64,000 nt of DNA. Source: Rhypophila decipiens (lineage: Eukaryota > Ascomycota > Sordariomycetes > Sordariales > Naviculisporaceae). Shown piece by piece: positions 34,828-44,455 of this stretch. Position numbers and translations under genes: made by a program. Positions within the stretch are counted from its first letter, which is position 1, and the number at the start of each line of letters is the position of its first letter. The notes beneath the pieces were generated by a model. The model was not told the origin of the DNA. It made no database searches and was given only the letters and a program-made list of their open reading frames with translations. The stretch is from assembly GCA_033297075.1 (NCBI GenBank), contig MU858064.1:62001-126000 (forward strand), given 5' to 3'.

Positions 34828-35875
34828 TTACGGACCACCAGGAACCTTGCCCCCCACAGCAGCAGCCGCACCACCACTCCCCCGAGAGCTAAAGACCCCC
34901 ATAATCCCAAAAGCAACATAAAACAGCGCCAGCGGATACGCAACCAGCAACCTCATCTGCGTCATCTTTCCATAGACCATGAAAATCCCGCTAGCGCTCC
35001 ACGTGCACCACATAATCGCCGCCAGAGTCAACAACACGCCAAGAGGCGTGTTCATAGGCATGATGATGCCCACAAAACTTGTCGCGACCAGGGGGAGGAG
35101 ACAATACCCCAGTACCGAAGTCGAGCGGGTAAATGTCAGGGTAGACGATAGAGTTGGCTCGCCGGACGAGTTAGGCCCTGAGCCGGCTGGGCCTGGATAT
35201 GAGGGGTATGGTGCGTGAGAAGGGTGTGTGTTGTTGTTGTTGTTATTGACGCCATCTGCCGGCGCCATGAGGGAGAATATGCGGTGCAGGATTATCGATC
35301 CAAAAACGGCGAGTCCGTAGATGAAGCCAAAGTTTACGCGGCCGCTTAGGAGGAGGGCTGTCCCGTAGAGGACGCAGAACAAGATTGGCCCTGCTAGGTC
35401 GCTGTCGTCCATTAGGTGCTGGTCGATTCTGCCAAAGGGGTTCAGGACTGCTAGTGTCTAACCGACAACAAAAGACACATGATTAGTTGATGATGCTGGA
35501 AAGAGAAATGTGGAACGAGGAGGGGGAGAAGAAAATTACCTTGGCCTGAACATGCGACATGTTGATGCCCAACTCTTGGAGCAAAGGCGGTTCTCCTTCG
35601 TAGCCCTCGGTCGACAAAGCAGGCAGCCATCCTGTTCTGAGACCGCCTTGCTCGCCCATCCGTCCTGACACGCCCGCAAAGGAAGATCCAAACCCGCCGG
35701 TGCCGCCGAAGCCAGCAGACGCCGAGGGGCCGCCATAGCCGTAGGCTGCTTGTGAGGGTGTTGCGTGGCCTGATACCGGCGGGGCGTAGCTGGTCGGGTA
35801 GAACTGGAGGTTGTCGTTGGGATTCACGCCTGCTGGGGCGTAGCCCTGGTTCGGCGGTGCGCCGTAGTAACTCAT
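34828..35875 (-). CDS. YIP1: YIP1-family ER/Golgi membrane protein
   Basis: The model is complement(join(34828..35457, 35540..35875)), 321 residues. The 82-bp intron (GTAATT...TTAG) splits in phase 0. Residues 1-112 are soluble and Gly/Tyr/Pro-rich, starting MSYYGAPPNQGYAP, and end with the family segment PPLLQELGINMSHVQAK. Across the junction comes TLAVLNPFGRIDQHLMDDSD, diagnostic of Yip1/YIPF5, then DLAGPILFCVLYGTALLLSG and four further hydrophobic spans, giving the usual five-helix Yip domain. Yip1 binds Rab/Ypt GTPases and works with Yif1 in ER-to-Golgi vesicle formation. An Asn/Ser/Pro-rich loop between spans 2 and 3 is longer than in yeast. It is divergent from PAM16, 731 bp apart. Confidence 0.95.
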
Positions 35876-36451
35876 GATTGTGGTGGAAGTCTGGGTGGGT
35901 TGGTTCTGGAGTGTCGGTTGTGGTATGGCTATACCGTCAACACCAGCGCAGTTCGTCGTCGAATTGGGTCCTCGTCACTGTTGTCGCAAGCCAGAGGCTG
36001 ACCAAGGAAGGCTCTTTGTAGATTTCGATATTAGGATTGCGTCGTTTCGTTGGTCGCAAGAGAAGTAAGTGAATTGGGGGTTGTGAGGACAGGTAGGATC
36101 GATGTAATATAAGTGCTCGTTTAGGCCAGGTCAGAGCAAGTCGGAGGAGGCAATTATGGTTTCGGCGGTGCCTGGTGATTTAAGGTTGGCGATGTTGCTT
36201 CTTTTTTGATGGCGCTGGAGAATGACAGGAGTGAACACAAGCAAGCTCCCCTGAAAGCTACGTCGCTTCTTGGCAGCTGGCCGCCTCATAAGCATGTGGG
36301 GCTGAGGCCTGAGGCACGCAACGTCCATTGGTCGCCGAACAAATTCCGGCTATCGGCGCAAAGTCGCTGTCACTTGCCAATCGCGCGCCAAGCTCCGGCT
36401 CAGTAATTTTTTGAAAGTTGCTCCTCTGATCCGCGATTTGCCTTGACGAAC

Positions 36452-36472
36452 ACGACGACGACGACGACGACG
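36452..36472 (+). repeat. (ACG)7 microsatellite
   Basis: Seven perfect ACG triplets lie in the YIP1-PAM16 divergent intergenic region, about 135 bp upstream of the PAM16 ATG, probably within its leader. Confidence 0.9.
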
Positions 36473-36606
36473 CCAGGAACATCACCCTGCCAGTAATCGA
36501 ATCCCAGGGCATCTCTGCGCGGTTTTCACGGCGGTTTGAACAATACACCAAGAAGGCAAATCGTCGGCAGGGACAGCGTCTTTTATTGAACTGAACCATC
36601 GCAACC

Positions 36607-37104
36607 ATGGTATGTAATTGCGCCCCTTCTTTTCCAGCTTGAGCACGAACTAATCTCGTTTCTTGTGCTCCTTCAAAGGCCTACAGACTCATCACGCAAG
36701 TGGTAGTGACCGGCTCGCGGGTCCTCGGCCGCGCCTTCGCAGAAGCCTATAAACAAGCAGCCGCCTCATCGCAATACCAGCGCGCGCAAGCCAAAAATGG
36801 CGGCAACGCCACCAACTCCAAAATCGGTCTCGGGTCCGGCATGACGCTCGACGAAGCCTGCAAGATCCTCAACGTCAAACAACCGGCCAAGGGCGAGCCC
36901 GCAAACATGGAAGAGGTCATGGACCGCTTCAAGCGCCTCTTTGACGCGAATAACCCGGAAAAGGGCGGATCATTCTATCTTCAAAGCAAAATTCTCAGGG
37001 CGCGAGAACGAATCGAGGCCGAGATGAGACCATTGCAGGAGAAGGCAGAGGCCGAAGCTAGTGCCAAGGAGGGATGGAATCCCAAGATTTACAAGGATAA
37101 ATGA
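36607..37104 (+). CDS. PAM16: Mitochondrial import motor subunit PAM16/TIM16
   Basis: The model is join(36607..36609, 36679..37104), 142 residues. Exon 1 contributes only the ATG: it is followed directly by donor GTATGT, a branch site in AACTAATC and acceptor CAAAG, after which the frame gives AYRLITQVVVTGSRVLGRAF, the conserved Pam16 N-terminus. Residues 57-120 are the J-like domain (MTLDEACKILNV...) that lacks the HPD motif of true J proteins. The tail is charged (EKAEAEASAKEGWNPKIYKDK). Pam16 is a peripheral matrix-side protein of the inner membrane that pairs with Pam18 and restrains its stimulation of mtHsp70 in the TIM23 import motor. Length fits the family. Without the ATG-only exon the protein would lack its conserved start, which supports the splice call. 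Confidence 0.93.
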
Positions 37105-38054
37105 TCCTAAACGATTTGGTTCCTTTAGGGCGGTGGATGGGGAGACGAATACTGGTTGACGGACAGATCACGGGTCGTACACAAACTACTGTCCTTTAAG
37201 TTGGAGAGCCGAGATGGCTGCGAACCGGTCCCTCCAATATGCATAGTTATTGGATATGGCCCTGGGCGAAAGGAGAGGAGGCTCACAAAGGACGATCGAA
37301 TCGACGAAAACCGCCGACGACAGCGGCTTGTACACTTGTCCAGCTCAAAGACCGCTACCCAGACCCTGATACTCCGACATCTTCAACCCGTCAATATACC
37401 CACAAAGGACCTCGACCAAAAAAGGGGAATCACCGCGGTGACCCGTTGTACTAAACCATCTTCACTCGACTTCGGCAAGCCTGGCGTTATTGTGTTTCGG
37501 CTGTTGGATTTCTTCCTTCTCGCCCCATGTCTCTACTTGGTTATGGGAGGGGAAGAGAAGAATGGAAAGTCCAACTGTGTAGTATATCATGTATTGTGTG
37601 TTGTATATATCTCCTAGAGTCATGCATTGGTGGCGCGAAAAGAACGGGAATGGGAAATTTTGATCAATTATAATGAATCTCAATAAGAGGAGAGCAAGAC
37701 GGCGAGACCCCTGGAGCATTGGTGTACAAGAACTCAAGCCCACTCACAAGATTAACCAGACAGCATATATCACCATTCAAATGGGTAATCTATTCATTAA
37801 AAGCCCGACTCCAGCCGGGCTCAGTCGAATCAAATAGGTATCTAACTAACTGGCCGATATACCAGACATGCAGTGCACTTTTAGACGGCCAGCCCTATTC
37901 CATGACCAAGTTGACGCCATTCCAGACAGGCCCACCGTTGACAACCCTGTATCCAATCATCATGAGATATGCAAAAACAAAGAAAACATGACCCCCAAGA
38001 CTGTGGTATTAACGGGGCATACAGCAAAGAAACACTCATCACTGTGTCAGTCTC
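37105..38054. other. Convergent intergenic region
   Basis: This separates the 3' ends of PAM16 and the minus-strand surface protein. Only chance open frames are present (the longest about 150 codons at 37.16-37.62 kb, without domain or bias). Confidence 0.5.
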
Positions 38055-39785
38055 TCAAAACATATTAGGAAACCGACTACTCCCGCCCAATATAGCCCGC
38101 CCGGTACTCGAGCCTCCTCCAGAGCGATCAGTCCTTCCCGAGCGGGCACTTCTCTGGCCGCTCCCACTAGAACCATCATCATTATTCGTCCTCGGCGGCC
38201 TAGGCGGCGTCCTTCTTGTCTCGCCCTGCTGCCAAGGGGGGGCAGTATTATTCCGTCCAGTACTACCGCGAGCAGCAACAGGCGTAGGACTCAACACCGT
38301 CACCAAGGGATACGACGACTCCCGCCCGGTAGTACCTGTCCCAGTCCCAGTAGTAAATCCACTCGGCCTCCCACCCGATGAGCTCGCCGCCGCCGCTGGT
38401 ACTTCATTAGTGCCCCTAGATCCCTGATCACTAACGATACTCCACTGATCCGGATTATTCTCGGGCGTGGTCTCTCGCGTAGTAGTCTCTTCCACAACAA
38501 ACATATTAGGATTCTGGCCGTCGCCTCCATAATATGTATACCCCCCTCCCGACAGCGGCGGCTGCCCCGGCGGCATCGGAAAAATATGTGAGCTCGCCGT
38601 CCTGCGATTCCTAGGCGCAGGACGAATCACAATGCGCACCTCGCCTTCCCCTGTTAATCCCGAACCGCTGCCCCCACTAGAATCTGGTGATCCGTCACCA
38701 GCCACGACTACAGCGTCGCGAGATGGGGTGGTCGGCCGCCCCCGAGCAGCAAGCGGATCATGTCTTATACTAACTCGCCTTGTGATTCGTGGCCCCAGCA
38801 CACCTGTCCTGCCGCGCGAGCTGTTGGTGCGCATGGCGCCGACTACCCCCGCGGAACCGCCTGTCCGGGGGAGGATGAGCTCGTTGATGAAGCGCTGTCT
38901 TCGTCGCCGGCGGCGGATGAACCAGAATGTTGCAAACGCTAGGAGGAGGGCGAGGAGGATGGAGGATATGATTATGCCTGCTAGGCGGGTGCGGTCCATT
39001 TCTTGGGTGAAAGTTCCTGGTGGTGGTGGGATTGGGACTGGTTGGGGTGTTGAGGTTGGGGTTTGCGAAGTGGTTGAGGAGGAGGAGGAGGAGGAGGAAG
39101 GTGTCATCATTGTCATCATTGTGTTTTCCGTGCTTGTGGTTATGCTTGTCCTTGCGCTTGTTCTGATGGTTGATATTGACTGGGTTGTCCTCACTGAGCT
39201 GCTGGGGATGGGAGTAGCTGTTGATGAAATTGGGCCGCCTGTTTCAGTCTCGGTCGTTGCTGTTGATGAGACTGTGGAGGAGATGCTCGTTGTTACATCG
39301 CGGGTAGGACTGGGGACTCCAATAGTGATGGTAACCGTGACTGTTACGCCGGCCAAGGTTGTGAGGGTGAGCTCGGTGACGACGCGAGTTCTTAGGCTGA
39401 CTGGCGGAGTGAAGGCCGTCGTCAATAATATTGTTGTGACAGTCGATGTCACTCTGGGAACTGCCTCGTTCCCCAACTCGAGCAATTGTGGCGATGGGGT
39501 GACTGTGACAGTCACGAACGTGGTGCTTGTGGGGTTTATTATCGTTATAGTCGAAGTGGTGGTGGAAAAGTCTATGATGCCAGTTACAGGGGAGCCGCTA
39601 ACCACAGTGATTGCCGAAGTCCTGGTGACGGTTTTCAGCATCGTTGACGTGGCAGCAGCAGGCCGGTTAGGGCCCGGGTTGTTGCTGTCGCTTGATATTT
39701 GGCCGAGAGCTAAAGCGGCGAGGCCCAGCAGGATCACTAGGTAACGAAGGCACCATGATGTAAACATCTTGATGCCTCCATACAT
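38055..39785 (-). CDS. Ser/Thr-rich single-pass cell-surface protein
   Basis: This is 576 residues from ATG 39785, the first ATG after a probable 5' UTR intron. A second in-frame ATG at 39767 (MFTSWCLRYL) gives a cleaner signal peptide: WCLRYLVILLGLAALALG, cleavage near Gln-Ile. The ectodomain to about residue 265 is Ser/Thr-rich with many TVTVT, TSTVT and SSSS runs, likely heavily O-mannosylated. One membrane span follows, LAGIIISSILLALLLAFATFWFI (about 269-290), then RRRRRR as stop-transfer. The 285-residue cytoplasmic tail is Gly/Ser/Arg-rich with WSIVSDQGSR. The layout resembles Mid2/Wsc-type wall-stress sensors, but there is no Cys-rich WSC domain, so a sensor role is only an analogy. 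A 370-codon open frame on the opposite strand is a composition artefact. Confidence 0.8.
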   Translation of the reverse strand: MYGGIKMFTSWCLRYLVILLGLAALALGQISSDSNNPGPNRPAAATSTMLKTVTRTSAITVVSGSPVTGIIDFSTTTSTITIINPTSTTFVTVTVTPSPQLLELGNEAVPRVTSTVTTILLTTAFTPPVSLRTRVVTELTLTTLAGVTVTVTITIGVPSPTRDVTTSISSTVSSTATTETETGGPISSTATPIPSSSVRTTQSISTIRTSARTSITTSTENTMMTMMTPSSSSSSSSTTSQTPTSTPQPVPIPPPPGTFTQEMDRTRLAGIIISSILLALLLAFATFWFIRRRRRRQRFINELILPRTGGSAGVVGAMRTNSSRGRTGVLGPRITRRVSIRHDPLAARGRPTTPSRDAVVVAGDGSPDSSGGSGSGLTGEGEVRIVIRPAPRNRRTASSHIFPMPPGQPPLSGGGYTYYGGDGQNPNMFVVEETTTRETTPENNPDQWSIVSDQGSRGTNEVPAAAASSSGGRPSGFTTGTGTGTTGRESSYPLVTVLSPTPVAARGSTGRNNTAPPWQQGETRRTPPRPPRTNNDDGSSGSGQRSARSGRTDRSGGGSSTGRAILGGSSRFPNMF

Positions 39786-39834
39786 GCCTGGAGAGCGTCG
39801 TGGTGTGAAGCCCACTCCCTAAAAGGGAGGTTGC

Positions 39835-39911
39835 CTAGGAATGTCAGCGTCGGGTTAACTCGAGTGGTACTTCATCGGGCTCCCCATGATGAATAAAGAT
39901 ATGATACTTAC
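39835..39911 (-). other. Predicted 5' UTR intron of the surface-protein gene
   Basis: On the minus strand GTAAGTATC starts a 77-base segment ending GCTGACATTCCTAG, with consensus donor, CTGAC branch site and TAG acceptor. It lies 49 bases upstream of the first ATG of the surface-protein gene. Confidence 0.55.
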
Positions 39912-41893
39912 AGAATGGTAAGCACGCAGGCAGACAATCGTCGCCGAGATGTCTCGGTGGTGGTTCTGCAACGGCGTGATGGTGTGATGAAGGCCTGCAG
40001 ATTGGGAGGGAAAGGTAAGGTAGTGTGGGAGAAGGAAAACCCAACAGCAGATACATGAGAAGGAGGATAGCTGAAAACAAGCCGACAAATAAGAGCATGA
40101 GAATGAACAAAACAGGAACATATCCTGAAATGATCTGGACAAACAGATGCACGCTGAAGAAACGTCCAAGATGCAACAAGTCTTGCGGGCTAAAGGAGGA
40201 TGAGTAGAAACGGAAGCAGCAGTGAGCTTACTTGATGAGGCTCAAGCCACGCACTTGCCTGGGGTTTTGGTGCAGATGTATAACTGACCAAGGAAGCTAG
40301 CTACCCTGAGTAGCCTCCCCCAGCTTCCCGGATACATCTGTGAGAAGCCGGTGGGGGAGGATCGTTTACGACATACATTGGACGAGTCTGGCCTCCAGTA
40401 GACATGGCATTGGGCCAAGCTGTTGATCGCGGTCCCTTCCAGTACCAAAGATGGGGATATGGATGCATCGTAGGATATCAACCAGTCACACCACGAGCTC
40501 AAGAGTCAGCCAGGCTTTTGCTGGAAAGGGTCAGACCGGCATCCGGATGTACAGAAAAGCTTCTGGAAGATTGTGGGACGCTCCTTATGCCTGTAGGGAT
40601 GGGAGCGGCAACGATCTGACCCCCCCTGTACAGTTCTTGTCAGTGTTAGGGCATAAGGCTGTTGTCCCGATTGGGAAAGGAGGTGCCCAACTAGCGGGAT
40701 GACGAAGACAGGGGCTCAGTATATGGATTACATCAGAGACGGGAAAGCTGAGAAAGCAGGAATAGCTGACAGGCCGGGCAAGCGTGATGTCAGCTGGGTA
40801 GTGTCTGTTGCGAATAGATTGGCCGTGTTCATATGCACAATACATGGGCTGATTGAGCCTCATCATGCAGGTACCACTGCCGGCATGAGTGCAACGGGAC
40901 TCGAATGTGTCCAATAGACAGACAATTGTCTCACTGTATATTAGAGGAGAAGGGAAAAGCACCGGATCTTGTGGTGGCATTTCTCCCGTCCGGGCTTGAG
41001 CACGAGATGGAGCTTGTAACAACTCCAATCATACCTTTCCAGACAGACGATGAGCTGCTCTGCCGTGTCTGGTAAATTGTGGCGTCTGAGCGTTTCTGTC
41101 CTCTTCTGCAAAGCCTGCGAAGGCTCACTTGCTCTTCCTCAAAGATTTACCTCCGTAATCTTCCTCGAGTCTAGACAAGAAGTAGATCCTGGGCCAGACG
41201 ACGGCCATCTCCCCGGAGTCGATGAGGATCCTAGACGCAGATGAAGTAGATGGTGACAGGGATTAGGGGAGAACAGAAGGTCGAGACGGGATGTCGTGGA
41301 GTGTTGTATTCATGCGGGGTTCACTGACAATTCCGAGGCACAGCTGGGGAGGGAAAGGGGACTTGTTGTCAATGTTGACGTCTATCTGACAACTCAGTAA
41401 AATATTAAAATTCACAACGCATTTCCTCTGCAAGTTCTGCGAGTTCTGCATCCTCGATCAAGTCCAAGTTACCGCAACCTCTTGACGAGATTTCCCAAGA
41501 TCGGATATGATCATGACCAGAGGCAAGAAGAAGGTAAAGTTCAGACGAAACCAGGGACAAAAAGCAACCGCAGTGAGAGAGGCCGAGGACGAGTGAAGAT
41601 CCGAGTTTGGGGTTGAGCGGAAGAAGACGTCGCGGGTCTTGGCGAACCACTCCCCTGCTGCCCTGCACCTTCCAACCATGGTTGCGCCCTGACGATCAAG
41701 CTTTCAGAGCGAGCCCGCTGACGTTGCACTCTGAATTTGCTGGGGCTATCGATTGGAGAGAAATTGTACGAGGGAAAGGTGTGTCAAGCAAGATATAATA
41801 TTGGGTATTTCCATTTCCTATTCTTCTGCTGCTCCGTTCTCCTGTTGGGCTCCCTCGGGCCGGATCGGACTTGCTCTATTACAGTGATGGACC

Positions 41894-41912
41894 TTAACCC
41901 TAACCCTGACCC
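41894..41912 (+). repeat. Interstitial telomere-like CCCTAA tract
   Basis: TTAACCCTAACCCTGACCC contains two consecutive CCCTAA-type units plus a one-base variant. It matches the fungal telomere repeat TTAGGG on the minus strand and could be a telobox-like binding site or a scar of end repair. Confidence 0.6.
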
Positions 41913-41922
41913 CTGAATGAGA

Positions 41923-41950
41923 CCCCTCGCCGGCCGCCCCTCGCCGGCCG
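41923..41950 (+). repeat. Perfect 14-bp tandem duplication
   Basis: CCCCTCGCCGGCCG is present twice head to tail, followed by a further CCCC. It lies 10 bases from the telomere-like tract. Confidence 0.85.
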
Positions 41951-42522
41951 CCCCTTTGACCTTTCTACCTCTGACGAATCCAACAAACAAGATTCTTAAG
42001 TAATTATCTCGTACAAATAAACTTGCATCAGACCATGAAAAGTGGTGATATCGCCCCATCCCAACTCCGCCTCGTCAGATGATGAATGCCAAACCGCCAG
42101 ACCAATATAAACACCAATGCAAACGTCCCGGTGAGCCAAGCAAAGAAAGAAACACCAAGGTGCGATTGATTATGCACTGATGGTGGTGCTGATGGGCGGG
42201 AAGGGGCCTTCGCCCATCATAAACAACCTTCCTCTCCCATGACCAGGACTGACTGCCCAACACGGGATCCTGATATCGTAAGTGGTATAGACAGGCCGTT
42301 GCTTTCGTCATCCTTCAAGATCTTCGCCGCCACAAGTTTTACTACGCAAGTAGGCGAACCCCGAGGGCCATTTTTGTTGGCATTTTGCCGGTGTTTCAGG
42401 ACTGGAAGATCTATGCCCGTCTGCCTTCCGCTCGCACCAGACCCGTCCCGGAAGTAAACACCAAATTCCAACAACAGCTGACGTCAGTCGAGAGATGTTG
42501 AGAAATGAAGCTGCCACTTTCA

Positions 42523-44366
42523 TCATGTTTTTGCCATGGGTTCCTTCTCATCCGCCGCCTCGGGTGCCTTTTCGCCCTTCCGAAGCTGCTCCGCATCGCC
42601 GCCCGAAGCAACCAAGGTCCCCGAGTCCGACAAGACCGGACTTAGTCTGTTCATGGTCGGACTGACAGCCGGACTATTCGGATCATTCACTCCAAGCACG
42701 AAACTCTCCTGGCTATCCGCCCATCGCCCACCAGCAGTAGCGACCATGCTATTCCTCGCAGTGTCGACCCTGATGTTCCTGCTATTTCTCCTTTTCCCAG
42801 CCGCATCTTCTCCATAACCCAGATACTGCTCGAAATAGCCCTCAAACCCAACCGAGGACCTCCTCCGCTCCAGCACTTCAGGATCCCGCCCATCGTGGTG
42901 ATGCGGCAACAACCCAGCCTTGTCAGTAGCAGCCCCAGTACCTCCTCTGCTCCTCGGCGGGACGATGCTGCTGATGAAGCTCCGGAGACTCAGCGTCGTA
43001 GGCGTGCGATAGGTCGACACGTGGGTCGCGAGTGGCGGCATCGGCATGGCGGGTATATCCTCCATCTGCTGCTGCTGCAAGTTATTCAAGCTCGGATCAT
43101 CCTTGCTTCCCACTGTCCTCCCTGGTGCCGGCGTAACAGGCCTCGTCCACGGATACCCATGATAACTAACAGACGTCAAATCAACACTCCCACTGCTACT
43201 GCTCGCCCTCACATCCGTAGTATTACTCAAATCCCTCTCCCTCGTCCTCTCCTCCCCAGCCCCCCTAAACGCAAGCCACCTCCTGCTCGCCCGTCTACTC
43301 CTCCTCCTCCTCCTCCGCCTTTCGGCCCCCTCGTCCGGCCAAAACCAAGCCAAAACAGGCCTCAAAGTAGGCGCACTAGCACAAATAAGCGCAACATCCA
43401 GCTCCAAAATAGTCATGACAAAGAAGGCCATGGTATTCGACACAACCGCCCCATCACCATCCTCCTTATCCCCCTCCCTTTCTTTCCCAATCAACCCCTC
43501 CGACCGCAAACTAAGCTGCAACCTCGCCAAACTAGCAGCAACCACAAAGATTCCCATGCTGAGCACCACCCCCAAGGCCGCTTTCTGTCTCGGCGGGAGC
43601 TCCAGCCGCACAATGGTGGGTATAACCAAGAGAATCAGCCAGCCATCTGTCGCCGTGTGAAGACTCGAGCTGGTGATCAAGAGCGGGATAAAAGTAAAGC
43701 ACTTCATCTTGACGCTAAAGAATTCGCCTGGTGAGGGGTGACATTGGAAGACGGACATGAAGAGCAAGGGCACGCCGTAGAGAATGACAAAGATGAGTGT
43801 CGCCATTGCGAGGCGTTTCTGGAGGAGCATCAGCGGCTGAGAGGACGACGAGAAGATGCGCAGGTAAAAGGAGAGAATCGAGCACTTTGTGAGGAGGAGG
43901 GAGAGTTGGTAGGTTATTAGCGGTGTGTAGGTTCGTAGGGCGTAATAGCTGCTTTCATATGTTGTTGCTTGGTGTGGTTGTTGTTGTTGAGAGGCGACGG
44001 CGTAGATTATACAGACGGTGGTGGAGAGGATCCAGGCGAGGAGGATTAGAGTGTCGTCGAGGAACCATTTTCTGAGGAGGAAGATCCGGGAGGAGGCGCG
44101 GAGGAGGATTATGAGGGTGCAGATTATGTGTGGGAGTAGGATGCCCAGGAGGATTCCTGGCATGCTGGTCGTGGTGGAGGATGGGTCCTGGGAGGTGTTA
44201 GACTTGTGTGAATATTGGTGGAGAGGAGGGTAGTTGATGGTGAGAAGAGGCTCACATCTTGTATTGTTCCTCCATCTGGAGCTGCGCCGGTGCTGTTGAA
44301 GGGTATGGGCGGATAGCTGAGGTTGTGCTTTGTGTACCCCGGTTCGGTGAGAATCGGGGTCGACAT
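42523..44366 (-). CDS. Fungal rhodopsin-domain integral membrane protein
   Basis: The model is complement(join(42523..44187, 44256..44366)), 591 residues. Exon 1 (MSTPILTEPGYTKHNLSYPP, 37 residues) joins in phase 0 through a 68-bp intron (GTGAGC, CTAAC branch, CCCAG) to DPSSTTTSMPGILLGILLPH. Seven hydrophobic spans follow in the first 310 residues. Signature pieces of the fungal rhodopsin domain (PF20684, Pth11-like without a CFEM domain) include RKWFLDDTLILLAWIL, TDGWLILLVIPTI and ELDVALICASAPTLRP. The remaining 280 residues are a cytoplasmic tail starting with a run of nine Arg (ERRRRRRRRSRR), rich in Ser, Pro and acidic residues. Such proteins are presumed receptors or sensors; the ligand is unknown. 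No retinal-binding lysine signature of true opsins is claimed. Confidence 0.88.
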
Positions 44367-44423
44367 GGTTGGTGGATCAAGTTGTGATCAAGGTTCGTCA
44401 CTGGTGAGGGAGGCGAGTTTGTG

Positions 44424-44455
<32 letters not shown>

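Larger units (their letters stand above)
39912..42522. other. Intergenic region upstream of the surface protein and past the rhodopsin-domain gene
   Basis: No supported gene. It should hold the promoter and leader of the minus-strand gene at 38055-39785 and the 3' end of the gene at 42523-44366. Apart from the telomere-like tract and GC-rich duplication listed separately, I see nothing. Short frames at 40.4-40.6 and 41.4-41.7 kb have no domain. Confidence 0.5.

Noticed and set aside
38632..39744. A 370-codon plus-strand open frame
   Set aside because: It is the antisense shadow of the Ser/Thr-rich surface protein, and its Val-rich composition is the complement of Thr/Ser codons.
42895..43734. 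A 279-codon plus-strand frame, Pro/Arg-rich
   Set aside because: It is antisense to the rhodopsin-domain protein, which has clear membrane spans and family motifs.
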